Shown: positions 8,933-17,640 of the stretch, one piece after another
Layout: each line of letters opens with the position of its first letter
How positions within the stretch are numbered: position 1 is the first letter of the stretch
Source of the DNA: Chloroflexota bacterium
Lineage (GTDB): Bacteria; Chloroflexota; Dehalococcoidia; JACQUA01
Direction: 5' to 3'
Length of the DNA: 64,000 bases
NCBI GenBank assembly: GCA_016210565.1
Contig: JACQUA010000334.1
Location: 19,232-83,231 of the forward strand
Translations under genes and position numbers: made by a program
Notes under the pieces: model-generated
Told to the model about the DNA's origin: nothing
Databases searched by the model: none
Seen by the model: only the letters and a program-made list of their open reading frames with translations

Positions 8933-10090
8933 TTACTTCAGCAACGGCCCGAAAATCTCCCTGCTGATAGGGACCACCGCCGTCTGGAAATTGTAATGCT
9001 CTTCATCCTCGTAGATGTACTTTTCGCCCGGCTCCTGCAAGAACATCGGGTTGATGCCTGACGTGGACACATCCGTCCGCCGGCTGGGATTGCCCAACCC
9101 TTTCGCAAAGACCTCCTGCCCTTCCTTGCTCAGCAGCCAGTTGATGAAAACGATGCTCGCATTGGGATGGGCCACCCGGGCCGGCACTCCCAGCGCTCCT
9201 GAAACCGAGCCGATCTTGGCCCCCTCGTTGACCTTAACCGTGGCGATGGGCGCCCCGGCGGCCAGGAAGCTCGCAGTCTGTTCCGGATTCGGCGCCAGTC
9301 CTATGGGATACTTCCCCCGGGCCACCCACTCCACCATCTGACGCCAGTCCCGGGTCACCACAGGTTCCTGCTTGACGACCTGTCTGAAAAACTCTTTCGC
9401 CTCGTCCATGCCGTAGACCTGGATGACGATAGCCGGGAAAGACGAACCGGCGCCGGGCACCAGGGGGTCGGCCATCACTATCTTGCCCTTCCACTGCGGC
9501 TTCAGCACGTCTTTGTAGCTGGTGATCTCACTTTCTTTGACCATTTCCGTGTTTCGCAGAATGTAGCGCATCCTGGTACCGATCATGGCTACGGTGGTCT
9601 TATCCTTGTCAAGAAAAGGAAAACCGCCATTCCATAATTTGGGGTCAGTCACTTCAGGCAGGATGAGGAGTGGTTCGATAGGGCCGAGGAGTTTGGCCGG
9701 TTTCATCACCTGGGTAAAAGTAGTCCCGCCGGCGGTAATGGCGTCGGCATTGTATATCCCGGCGTCCCTTTCCCGGGTGAGCCTGACCGCCAGTTCCCCG
9801 CCCAGACCGGATACGAACTCCAGTGTTATCCCGAACCTGGCTTTGAAAGCCTCGGAAAGCAATTGCCGGCTATCTACCGCGAGAATGGAATAGGAGAGTA
9901 CGGCGCCTTCAGCCCTGGCCGCTTCTACCGTCCGGTCCCATTTTTCCTGCCAGGCAGGCTTGGCCGGTGACTGCGCTGCCTTCGTGGCGGCCACGGGCGT
10001 CCCCGGTGGACCAGCCGAAACACACGCGCTGGCCGCAGCCAGGAATACCAGTAACAGCAAAGCTGTAACGTACACAGTTTTCATCTTCAT
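8933..10090 (-). CDS. ABC-type solute-binding lipoprotein 4
   Basis: 385 residues from the ATG at 10090, with AGGAGG six bases before it. Hydrophobic signal followed by ASAC, lipidated Cys23. Blocks seen: WQEKWDRTVEAARAEGAV, LGGELAVRLTRERDAGIY, LKPQWKGKIVMADP, VARGKYPIGLAPNPEQ and HPNASIVFINWLLSKEG. As the first gene of the array it has its own likely promoter at 10230-10258 and lies back to back with the QueC-like island. A gap of about 250 bases filled with hairpin repeats separates it from paralog 3, so it may be expressed separately. Confidence 0.88.
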   Translation of the reverse strand: MKMKTVYVTALLLLVFLAAASACVSAGPPGTPVAATKAAQSPAKPAWQEKWDRTVEAARAEGAVLSYSILAVDSRQLLSEAFKARFGITLEFVSGLGGELAVRLTRERDAGIYNADAITAGGTTFTQVMKPAKLLGPIEPLLILPEVTDPKLWNGGFPFLDKDKTTVAMIGTRMRYILRNTEMVKESEITSYKDVLKPQWKGKIVMADPLVPGAGSSFPAIVIQVYGMDEAKEFFRQVVKQEPVVTRDWRQMVEWVARGKYPIGLAPNPEQTASFLAAGAPIATVKVNEGAKIGSVSGALGVPARVAHPNASIVFINWLLSKEGQEVFAKGLGNPSRRTDVSTSGINPMFLQEPGEKYIYEDEEHYNFQTAVVPISREIFGPLLK

Positions 10091-10229
10091 GGCTATCCTC
10101 CTGTGAGCCTTCAAGCCATCAACGACGCCGGATCAGAATCCGGTGACATTCAATCTGCGTTCTCTCTCCTCACGCCTTAGCCCTCTCCGGGACGGCAGAG
10201 ACGCATAACAGCGACTTCAGTCTGAGGAA

Positions 10230-10258
10230 ATGCTACTATACCCCCATACCCTTGTCAA
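10230..10258 (-). promoter_or_regulatory. Sigma70-type promoter for solute-binding protein 4
   Basis: On the minus strand TTGACA (10258-10253) and TAGCAT (10235-10230) are separated by 17 bases. Transcription would begin near 10223, about 130 bases before the ATG at 10090. A TATAGT also occurs, but only 12 bases from the same -35. Confidence 0.45.
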
Positions 10259-10365
10259 GTTGGAGGAACACAGTGACCTAATTCCGGGACCAGAACTTTC
10301 ATAACGCGGCCCTCGCCGTGACTTCCGATAGGCTAATTTAGCAAGATTCGCTGATAATGCCTCCG

Positions 10366-10415
10366 TTCTGACAATGAGTCTCATTAACAGGCATAATATA
10401 TTGACATTGTCAGAA
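10366..10415. promoter_or_regulatory. Paired palindromic operator of the QueC-like island
   Basis: TTCTGACAATG at 10366-10376 is the exact reverse complement of CATTGTCAGAA at 10405-10415. The right arm also contains its own palindrome, TGACATTGTCA (10402-10412), which covers the -35 box. The left site is a half-conserved version, TGACAATGAGT. Two spaced copies over a promoter are what an autoregulating XRE repressor would use, and such a protein is the third gene of this operon. Binding is inferred. Confidence 0.6.
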
Positions 10416-10429
10416 TTGTATGCTAGAGT
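10401..10429 (+). promoter_or_regulatory. Sigma70 promoter of the QueC-like island, probably leaderless
   Basis: TTGACA at 10401-10406, 17 bases, then TAGAGT at 10424-10429 with an extended -10 TGC directly before it. The ATG at 10436 begins seven bases after the -10 box, the usual distance of the transcription start, and no ribosome-binding site precedes it. The mRNA is therefore predicted to begin at or next to the start codon. Confidence 0.62.
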
Positions 10430-10435
10430 ACAGGG

Positions 10436-11107
10436 ATGGCGGACGAAGATATCTTTCAAAAGGGTTTTGTCCCAGGTTGGCTAAAAGTCTACAGAATGGC
10501 CGTCGGAGGGGATGCCAGCCCAAGAGTCATCGGAGCAGCCTGTATAGGTGCTTTAGCGCGAACGCTCAGGGCGGGGGGAGGATGCCCGGGTTTCAGCAGC
10601 TTTGCACACATCGTCAATGCCGCCGAAAAAGAACGCCAATCGTTCCCTCTGCTCGCAGTGAGCGGAATGCTTGACGATCGCCGAGCCTTTGATTCCCTGA
10701 GGAAGATCGAAATAGACAATGGCGGGCACCGTATGACCAGGGTTGCCGCGCGGGCCGCACAACGACTCCTGGCCAAATCCGTCGCCTCGGGGAGCGGCAC
10801 TCGCCCTGGCTCGCAACTCCACAGAGACTTGGCCGAAGCCATATGCTGGGAGGTGGTTGACCACCACTTCTTCGGGCGCGCCAGGGAACTCTTGATCCAG
10901 CACCGGTTCGGCGACGCCGCCTCAGAAAGACAGTGGGAGCAAGTTGTAAAAGGGGCTATGCAATTGCCACTGAGCAGGCTTGCCAGTGGATTCGCCTCGG
11001 ATCCGACCGCGCAGCGCTTGCGCGCCCCTCGCCGTTCGGACAAAAGGCTGTCCACTAAACAAATGCTGGATGAGCCTTTGACGGGGACTACCGATGGCCC
11101 GCCATAA
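10436..11107 (+). CDS. Unknown protein, first gene of the QueC-like island
   Basis: 223 residues; no family recognised. The sequence is Ala- and Arg-rich and likely mainly helical, without a signal peptide, membrane segment or obvious catalytic motif. The last 45 residues are basic and low in hydrophobic residues, probably a flexible tail. The start at 10436 fits the promoter geometry; an internal ATG at 10496 has no ribosome-binding site either. Its end overlaps the next gene by 14 bases, so the two products are probably made together. It may be a partner or substrate of the QueC-like enzyme; that is inference from coupling only. Confidence 0.7.
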   Translation: MADEDIFQKGFVPGWLKVYRMAVGGDASPRVIGAACIGALARTLRAGGGCPGFSSFAHIVNAAEKERQSFPLLAVSGMLDDRRAFDSLRKIEIDNGGHRMTRVAARAAQRLLAKSVASGSGTRPGSQLHRDLAEAICWEVVDHHFFGRARELLIQHRFGDAASERQWEQVVKGAMQLPLSRLASGFASDPTAQRLRAPRRSDKRLSTKQMLDEPLTGTTDGPP

Positions 11108-12503
11108 TCACCGTGCGGAAGACACGACCGCCACCCCAATCGGCTCCGGAGGTGTCGAGACTGCCGACAAGAGCGAGAGTTACTATTGGTTGGACGGCAG
11201 GCGATTGTCAAGGGCCTTCGGCCACAATTTGCCGGCACGGCCGGCGGACCTGGTCGACATCGCTATGGCTGTCTACTACCATGACCGCAGGGTTAAACGG
11301 GTCCGCACGCCTCTTGTTCTGACTGGACAACGGAACTTCCGGATTCCAGTGTTGGTCCGAGACCTGGATTTCTGGTCTGATCACCAAGTCACTCAGCGGC
11401 TAAGTGATGTCCTTTATTGGTTTACCGAGGACGCTTGGGAATTCGAGTTTGGTGAGATCGACCCTCGCTACAAGCGGAAAGAGGATGCGTACCTCTTCGA
11501 GTCCCCGGTCAGGCGGCCAAATGTAACCTGCCTTTTCAGTGGCGGTCTTGATTCTTTCGCCGGGGCATGCATTCTCCTTCAGGATGACCCGAACACCTCG
11601 GTTGTTTTGGTGGGCGGAAGTACTCACCGGCGACTCGAGAGCGTCCAACGGCGGCTGATAAAGGCATTAACGGGCACGTGGCAGTCTGAGTCCAGGGAAC
11701 TGCGCAGTATTATCATACCGTTCGGGATCCGTCTGCCCAAGGATGGCCACCAGCAGGAGAGGAGCCAGAGGACCCGAGGCTTTGTATTCATGGCGCTCGG
11801 GACAGTAGCGGCCGCAATGGCGGGAAGTTCAGCGTTATACGTTAACGAGAACGGGGTTGGGTCCATCAACCTTCGTTACAACGAAGGGCAGCTTGGCGTG
11901 GACAGTTCCAGGGGGAGTCATCCCCTTTCCATGGTCAGGATGGAAGAGTTATTTAGCCTTGTGTCACAAAAGCGTCTGCCGATAGAAGACCCGTTTCAGT
12001 TCCAAACCAAGGGCCAAATGTGTCGTAGGCTGGCGAGCGCGAACCTCGCCAGACTCGCGAAGCTTACGGTTTCTTGCGATGGATATCCTTTGAGAATTCG
12101 TGGATCGCCTTCACAATGTGGCATTTGCACTTCGTGTCTATTGCGTCGCCTTGCCCTGGACGCGTGTGGCTTGAACTATGCCGATGACGGTACTGGGTTC
12201 AGGTATGACGTGAAGAACCCTGCCACTCCCCTCAAGATGGGCCAGCTATACCCACTCCAGGCCATGCTGACCCAGGCGAGTGTCCTTCGTCAGTGTCTTG
12301 ATTCCACGACCCCGTGGGAAGCGCTGACGCAAATTTATCCGGAACTCGTCCAGATCCAGCAAGCTATGTCTGACAATCGTGACATGGACGCGCACCAAAT
12401 AAGCAAACATCTCATCAATATGTACCGGACTTATGTGGGGGAATGGCAAGGCTTCGCCAGGAACATCCCCATAGCGACCCTCAGCAAGGAGCCGTCCAAA
12501 TGA
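11094..12503 (+). CDS. QueC/QatC-like PP-loop ATPase
   Basis: 469 residues. The PP-loop LFSGGLDSF near residues 143-151 is the ATP-pyrophosphatase signature of QueC, which makes 7-cyano-7-deazaguanine. A cysteine cluster, one Cys followed about 15 residues later by CGICTSC and an Arg, matches QueC's zinc site. An extra N-terminal domain of about 130 residues, containing IPVLVRDLDFW, is absent from housekeeping QueC (about 230 residues) but resembles the QatC type found in the Qat anti-phage system. No queD, queE or queF neighbour exists; it is embedded between an unknown gene and an XRE/ImmA gene with overlapping reading frames. A defence or protein-modifying role is therefore more likely than tRNA queuosine synthesis. 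The Qat partners QatA and QatD are absent. Confidence 0.78.
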   Translation: MARHNHRAEDTTATPIGSGGVETADKSESYYWLDGRRLSRAFGHNLPARPADLVDIAMAVYYHDRRVKRVRTPLVLTGQRNFRIPVLVRDLDFWSDHQVTQRLSDVLYWFTEDAWEFEFGEIDPRYKRKEDAYLFESPVRRPNVTCLFSGGLDSFAGACILLQDDPNTSVVLVGGSTHRRLESVQRRLIKALTGTWQSESRELRSIIIPFGIRLPKDGHQQERSQRTRGFVFMALGTVAAAMAGSSALYVNENGVGSINLRYNEGQLGVDSSRGSHPLSMVRMEELFSLVSQKRLPIEDPFQFQTKGQMCRRLASANLARLAKLTVSCDGYPLRIRGSPSQCGICTSCLLRRLALDACGLNYADDGTGFRYDVKNPATPLKMGQLYPLQAMLTQASVLRQCLDSTTPWEALTQIYPELVQIQQAMSDNRDMDAHQISKHLINMYRTYVGEWQGFARNIPIATLSKEPSK

Positions 12504-13732
12504 GAGAACATGTACTTGACAATGTGGACCCGAGGGTACTGGGTGAACGCCTTCAGGAAGTCCGGAAGACCAGAGGACTGACCCAGGAGGACGTGGCGAG
12601 GGAATTAGGTATAGCACGGACCTCCATCACGGCTGTTGAGAAAGGGGAGCGAAGGGTACAGGCCGGTGAGCTTATTAAGCTGGCCAGGCTATACGGGCGG
12701 CAGGTGAATGAATTGCTGGGCCAGCGGCGGACCTTCGGGAATTTCGCCGTTCAATTCCGCACGGCCGTCGCCAGGTCCGGGCAACCCCAGGCGCCAGCAG
12801 AGCAAGCCATTGAGGAGTTCCAAAAGCTATGCGAGGACTATCTTTACCTGGAGAAGCTGTGCGGTTCTTCCCTTCCTCACGATTACCCGCGGGAGTACGG
12901 TCTGAACGGCCTGCCCCCCGAGGATGCGGCAGAGGACATCGCTTCCGCCGAGCGAAACCGCCTGAGTTTGGGCGACGGGCCGGTTTTGAACCTTCGGGAG
13001 CTTCTAGAAAACGACGTGGGCCTGCGGATTTTTTACCCCCGATTGCCCTCCCAAATTGCCGGTATGTTTACGTTCGGTGATGTGCTGGGAGGTTGCATTG
13101 CGGTTAACTCGGTTCATCCTGAAGAACGCCGTCGCTGGTCGCTGGCCCATGAATACGGGCACTTCCTCGCTAATAGATATCGCTCCGAGGTGTTCGTAAC
13201 ACTTGCTCACGAAAGAATACCGGCATCAGAGAGGTTCGGCAGCGCCTTTGCCGGAGCCTTTCTCATGCCCGGCCCGGGCCTCAAGCGTCGTTTCAACGAG
13301 CTGGCCCGGTGGCGAAAGGGCGGCGCCACCGTTGCCGACCTTTGCCGGCTGGCCCATTACTACTTCGTCTCGGTGGAGGCGCTGACCCGCCGGCTGGAGG
13401 GCTTGGGCCTGCTGCCCATCGGAAAATGGGATACGCTTTCCGAGCGTGGTTTCAAGGTCAGGGAGGCCCAGGAAATTCTGCAGTTGCCACCCCACCCGGC
13501 TGCGGACAATCTCCTGCCGACGCGTTACCAGTACCTGGCGATGGAGGCATATCAGAAAGGCAACCTCTCCGAAGGACAACTGGCCCGGTTGATGCGCACG
13601 GACCGGGTGGGAGTGCGCCGGCTTATGCAGAGCTTGTCCTGCCAACCCCATGTCTCAAGAGATGGTGACCTTGTTAGTCTGACGCCCAACCTCAGTCAAC
13701 CACTGGGGAAGTTGCCCCGCGCCAAAGGTTAG
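12500..13732 (+). CDS. XRE-family HTH regulator with ImmA/IrrE metallopeptidase domain
   Basis: 410 residues from the ATG at 12500, which overlaps the preceding stop as ATGA and follows AAGGAG by eight bases; an upstream in-frame ATG at 12443 lies inside the previous gene and was not used. Residues about 12-70 form a helix-turn-helix of the XRE type (LTQEDVARELGIARTSITAV). The C-terminal half has LAHEYGHFLANRY, the HExxH zinc site of ImmA/IrrE peptidases, followed by FGSAFAGAFLMP, the usual second block. Such proteins repress an operon and are relieved by self- or partner-cleavage. It is the natural candidate to bind the palindromic operator upstream of the island. Confidence 0.88.
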   Translation: MREHVLDNVDPRVLGERLQEVRKTRGLTQEDVARELGIARTSITAVEKGERRVQAGELIKLARLYGRQVNELLGQRRTFGNFAVQFRTAVARSGQPQAPAEQAIEEFQKLCEDYLYLEKLCGSSLPHDYPREYGLNGLPPEDAAEDIASAERNRLSLGDGPVLNLRELLENDVGLRIFYPRLPSQIAGMFTFGDVLGGCIAVNSVHPEERRRWSLAHEYGHFLANRYRSEVFVTLAHERIPASERFGSAFAGAFLMPGPGLKRRFNELARWRKGGATVADLCRLAHYYFVSVEALTRRLEGLGLLPIGKWDTLSERGFKVREAQEILQLPPHPAADNLLPTRYQYLAMEAYQKGNLSEGQLARLMRTDRVGVRRLMQSLSCQPHVSRDGDLVSLTPNLSQPLGKLPRAKG

Positions 13733-13735
13733 CCA

Positions 13736-14293
13736 ATGTTTGGTTCTTCGCGCGAATCGATCATCCTCGATGCCAGCACCCTGCTGAATCTGTACGCCAC
13801 CGCGAAACTCCCCGAAATCATATCGGCTCTTCCTGAGAAGTTCCTCGTGGCAGACTACGTATCGGAGCACGAGGCCCTCTATACCAGACGCAAAGGCACT
13901 GACGGGACAGAAAACAGAGAAGCGGTTGATATCAAACCGCTGCTGTCCGCTGGAGTTCTCAGCGAGGTAAGACTGAACGACGAAGAAGAACAGAAAACCT
14001 TCATTGACCTGGCAGCGGAGCTGGACGACGGGGAAGCAGTCACCATCGCTCTGGCGTTTCACCGCCAATACACGGTAGCTACGGACGACGCCAAAGCCCG
14101 AAGAGTGGCATCGTCCGGATGGAACACTCGCACCACCTCAGCCCTCGAACTCATGAAACGGTGGTCAGAGCGTGCCCAAGCGCAAAGAGAACAGGTCAGG
14201 GCTGCGCTATTGGGAATGTGGTCCGGCGCCAGCTATCGCCCTGGGGAAAAAGACCCGCTATACGGTTGGTGGCAGGACATGGTATCAGAATGA
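13736..14293 (+). CDS. PIN-like domain protein, probable toxin partner
   Basis: 185 residues, starting three bases after the XRE/ImmA stop with AAAGG seven bases before the ATG. IILDASTLLNLY at the N-terminus, LDDGEAVTIALA in the middle and VATDDAKARRVA later reproduce the spaced acidic residues of PIN-fold nucleases, which coordinate metal to cut RNA. XRE/ImmA genes followed by a small PIN-like gene are a common paired arrangement, consistent with a regulated toxin. The C-terminal 35 residues (WSGASYRPGEKDPLYGWW) are aromatic and outside the PIN core. Nuclease activity is inferred. Confidence 0.7.
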   Translation: MFGSSRESIILDASTLLNLYATAKLPEIISALPEKFLVADYVSEHEALYTRRKGTDGTENREAVDIKPLLSAGVLSEVRLNDEEEQKTFIDLAAELDDGEAVTIALAFHRQYTVATDDAKARRVASSGWNTRTTSALELMKRWSERAQAQREQVRAALLGMWSGASYRPGEKDPLYGWWQDMVSE

Positions 14294-14402
14294 ATCGTGG
14301 CAGAAACGAATTAGAAGATTCAAGATTCAAGATTCCCCACCCTGACCGCCTGCCATTCCCTACCCCCGCCCTGCTACTGGCTACTGGCTACTCACTGCTC
14401 AG

Positions 14403-15101
14403 CTACTTCCCCCGTCGGAACAGCGCCAGGAACCTGTCTTCGTACTCGTCGAACACGCCCCACCTGTCAAGCTCGGTCTTCAGCGCCCCCGGTTCCAGAC
14501 GGCCTTCCTTCACCATGGTGAACATCTCTTCGATGCGTTGCCTGGCCCCGGCCGGCAGCCCCCTGCGATCAACGTCAAAGTATCCTCTCCGGCCCATCTC
14601 TTCCACGTGGCCGGGCACCGAACCCCTGGTCAGGCTGAAAATGAATTTCAGAATGGACACATCCCAGAGTTCATCAACACCTTTCAAAATGGCCGTCAGG
14701 GGCCTGTCTTCCTTTTCGATCATCTCTTTCAACCGCTCGCTCACCTGGAGCAGCTCCTCGGAAACGATAGTCAGGTTTTCGGGCTGATTCTTGTAGGCAT
14801 AAAGGATGCCCGTCGCATGGGGGCCCACCTCCCGGCGCGCCATCTCGAAATACTGCCTGGCCTCCTTGCTGAACCCCTCCAGGTTCAAAAGATAGTCAGG
14901 GGTCACTATTTTCGGCCTTTCCGCCACCACGTTCCCCTCCCTGATGACCGTCTCCTTCTCCGGGCTCCCAGGCTCCTTGTAAACCGGCTCCGTCAGCAGG
15001 AAATAGTGAATATTCGTCGTACCGAAAGTGGAAAGCGACCGCCTGGGCTCTTTCAGCACCTCGGTATGTTCGACAGCGTATCTGATTCTTTCTTCTTCCA
15101 T
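14403..15101 (-). CDS. Conserved hypothetical protein next to pncB
   Basis: 232 residues, family not recognised. No signal peptide or membrane segment. The N-terminal 60 residues (FGTTNIHYFLLTEPVY, then KIVTPDYLLNLEGF) look like a folded domain. A helical middle and a charged C-terminus (MVKEGRLEPGALKTELDRWGVFDEYEDRFLALF) follow. It lies 76 bases downstream of nicotinate phosphoribosyltransferase on the same strand and could be cotranscribed with it. A role in NAD metabolism is only suggested by position. Confidence 0.75.
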   Translation of the reverse strand: MEEERIRYAVEHTEVLKEPRRSLSTFGTTNIHYFLLTEPVYKEPGSPEKETVIREGNVVAERPKIVTPDYLLNLEGFSKEARQYFEMARREVGPHATGILYAYKNQPENLTIVSEELLQVSERLKEMIEKEDRPLTAILKGVDELWDVSILKFIFSLTRGSVPGHVEEMGRRGYFDVDRRGLPAGARQRIEEMFTMVKEGRLEPGALKTELDRWGVFDEYEDRFLALFRRGK

Positions 15102-15177
15102 GGTAGAGTGGCTATCGGCTGTCGGCTTACAGCCTACAGCTTTCAGCAGTCAGCTTTTATCTGCTTGCTGTAAGCTA

Positions 15178-16635
15178 TTAGCTGACGCCTTTCCCTTCAT
15201 TTTGGCTTTCGATTTTCTCCGTGGAATAGCTCTCCACAAGTTGTCGAGTAAGCGCCGCCAGCTTCTCGCTCAAACGCACCGGGTAGGCGGTGGCATCCCT
15301 GAGTTGCCTGTACTCTTCGGGCAAACTGGCAAGCTGCCCCAAACAATAGTCCCGGATTTCGCCGGTCTCAGGGAAATCATACACAAGCTCCCCCTCTTTT
15401 ACAATCGGGACCAGCAGCGGACGGCTGTCAGGCGGGCCCGGCTCATCCCAGAGGCTGATGACATCCTCAACATAGCGATCGTTCGCCATGACCCGGTGCA
15501 CCTGCTTCTTCGAGGGGAGCAGGGTCTTTTCCGCCTCGTCGCTGATCTTGAGCTTCGGCGTCATCCTGCCGTCCGGTCCCTCGACCTCCACCAGTTTGTA
15601 AACGCCGCCGACGGCGCAAACGCCGCCTTTGCCCGTTGCGGGATCATAAACCGCTCCGGTGACCAGGCGGGTGCCGACGCCGAAGGCGTCTATGGGCGCG
15701 CCCCCGGACAGAAGCCTGTCTATCTCGAACTCGTCCAGCTCGCTGCTGACGAAGATGCGCGCCTCTTTGAAGCCGCGGCCGTCCAGTATCTCCCTGACCT
15801 GCTTGCTGAGGCTCAGCAAGTCCCCGCTGTCCAGCCGCACCCCCCGCAACGAGAACCCCTTCCGCTTCAGTTCTTCCCCGACGACGCAGGCGTTGCGGGC
15901 GCCCTCGATGGAGCCATAGGTATCAATCAGGAGAAGAGAATTCTGAGGAAATGACTCTGCGTAGGCCCTGAAAGCGTCCAGCTCCGTCGGGTAAAACTGG
16001 ACGAACTTGTGGGCCATGGTCCCGTAGTAGGGTATGCCCCATTTCTTCCCTCCCACCACCAAGGAAGTGCCGTGACAACCGCCGATGAAAGCAGCTCTGG
16101 CCGCCAAGACCGCGGCGTCGCGCCCGTGGGCGCGACGCGCCCCGAAGTCTATCACCATCCTCCCCCGGGCCGCCTGCGCCACCCGCGAAGCCTTGGTAGC
16201 CACCAGGCTCTGGAAATTCACCAGGGCCAGCAAATAGGTCTCGAAGAGTTGGACTTCTATGGACGGACCGGTGACATTGATGATCGGCTCGTTCGGAAAG
16301 ACCGGTGTGCCCTCGGGTACGGCATGGATGTCTCCCCGGAACTTCAGTTTCTTCAAATAGTGCAGAAAATCGTCGCTGAGGTCGCCGCCCGAGCTCTTCT
16401 TTAGCCAGCCCAGGTCCTCATCGGTGAAACGGATGTTCAGCACATAGTGGATGAACTGTTCCAGCCCGGCGGCGACCAGATAAGCGCCCTGGGGTATCCG
16501 GCGGATGAAGTAGTTTTCGGTGATGTTATCGAAATTCCCGTGGTCGAAGTCCGCCTTCCCCATGGTGTACTCATAGTAGTCCCCGAACAGCCCCAGCTCG
16601 CTTTCCCCCAGCAGACCGGAAACAGGTTTTCTCAA
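15178..16635 (-). CDS. pncB: Nicotinate phosphoribosyltransferase
   Basis: 485 residues, normal length for the bacterial enzyme, which joins nicotinate to PRPP for NAD salvage in the cytosol. The N-terminus GLFGDYYEYTM is typical. GARRAHG and GGCHGTS segments line the substrate pocket, and GTMAHKFVQFY contains the histidine that is phosphorylated during ATP-assisted catalysis. VRLDSGDL and FGVGTRLV are the phosphate-binding strands. The gene is read divergently from the broken gene at 16809 and is followed by the hypothetical gene at 15101. Confidence 0.93.
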   Translation of the reverse strand: MRKPVSGLLGESELGLFGDYYEYTMGKADFDHGNFDNITENYFIRRIPQGAYLVAAGLEQFIHYVLNIRFTDEDLGWLKKSSGGDLSDDFLHYLKKLKFRGDIHAVPEGTPVFPNEPIINVTGPSIEVQLFETYLLALVNFQSLVATKASRVAQAARGRMVIDFGARRAHGRDAAVLAARAAFIGGCHGTSLVVGGKKWGIPYYGTMAHKFVQFYPTELDAFRAYAESFPQNSLLLIDTYGSIEGARNACVVGEELKRKGFSLRGVRLDSGDLLSLSKQVREILDGRGFKEARIFVSSELDEFEIDRLLSGGAPIDAFGVGTRLVTGAVYDPATGKGGVCAVGGVYKLVEVEGPDGRMTPKLKISDEAEKTLLPSKKQVHRVMANDRYVEDVISLWDEPGPPDSRPLLVPIVKEGELVYDFPETGEIRDYCLGQLASLPEEYRQLRDATAYPVRLSEKLAALTRQLVESYSTEKIESQNEGKGVS

Positions 16636-16739
16636 AGAATACGTCCTCCGGATTCCAACTCTATCATGAAGCCCATTCTAACTTCGCCGGAAGCCCCTGT
16701 CAACGGACGCGCACGCCCCACCAGACAGGCCAAACCTTG

Positions 16740-16748
16740 TGATATAAT
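16740..16748 (+). promoter_or_regulatory. Extended -10 promoter (TGATATAAT)
   Basis: A perfect TATAAT at 16743-16748 with TG one base upstream. No good -35 is seen, as allowed for extended -10 promoters. A start near 16755 would give a leader of about 54 bases for the broken gene at 16809. Confidence 0.5.
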
Positions 16749-16808
16749 GCCCCGTGGGCCACGAAACGCTATTGAATCAAAACCCTTGGAACGTGTAGAG
16801 AGAAGACA

Positions 16809-17508
16809 ATGAAGCTCAACAAGTTTATCGCGATCGTGACATGCTGCGAGCTGAATGCCGCTGAAGAAGGCGCATTCTGGCATGCCCGGACAAACCTCGG
16901 TGGAAACTATCTGGCGCAGCCTCTCAATTTGGCAGCCGTCGCCAGCAATGTGCATGCGTTCTTGGCCAGGTGGAGATCGTACCGTACACGCATTGACTGG
17001 CAGAAACTCGCCCACATCTGGACGCCGCGCGAGCAGAGCATCGCCGGGCAGTTGCAATGCCTGGGGCTCGAAGCAGCGAGTGGGCCCCACGCTCCAGGGT
17101 GCGGACCAATTGTATCATCACCTGTTCGCGGCTAACGTTCGCGGCCTCGGACAGACTAACATCTCGAAGATGTTGGCTTTGTCTTTGCCGGGTTTATGCG
17201 TTATGTGGGACAGCGGAATAAGACAGGATTTTCTATCACGATCGCGGAGGCATCGAGGCATCGCACCCCAACCGCGCGCCTATCGCCGTTTTCTGGAGCA
17301 GAGGCAACGGGAGATTGTTGATCTGATTGAGCAGGCTATGGCTACGCGACGCGTGTCAAAGGCAAATGCAATAGCATGGCTGCGTGGATTACCCACACGT
17401 GTGGACGACGCCAGCCCAAACAAGCCACTGGCCAAACTTATCGACGAATACTACTACTGGAAGAAGCGCTGCTGCCAGTTCGGGGATGCGCCGCAAGTCT
17501 GTCAATGA
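16809..17508 (+). pseudogene. Frameshifted gene of unknown function
   Basis: Two partly overlapping frames read as one protein of about 232 residues. The first (16809 to about 17080) begins MKLNKFIAIVTCCELNAAEEG. The second (about 17090-17508) continues TLQGADQLYHHLF and ends in a Tyr/Lys-rich helix with IDEYYYWKKRCCQFG. The change of frame lies between about 17070 and 17100, beside the run GTGGGCCCCACG. A promoter-like TGATATAAT and an AGAGAGAAG ribosome-binding site precede the first frame, so it was once a real gene. I do not recognise the family. A sequencing indel is an alternative to real decay. Confidence 0.55.
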
Positions 17509-17640
17509 CAAGCCCGAACCGTGCGACTGCTGGACGTGATCCCTGAACTGTCTTTTCCTTTGTCACCCACTCCTCGGGCAAGGCGAAGGCGCCACACCTG
17601 GTTTGCCAGCAACCACATCCCAAACAGAATCCGGATCATC

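Noticed and set aside
12443..12499. Upstream in-frame start for the XRE/ImmA gene
   Set aside because: Lies inside the previous gene, has no ribosome-binding site, and the ATG at 12500 has AAGGAG at the right distance and an ATGA overlap.
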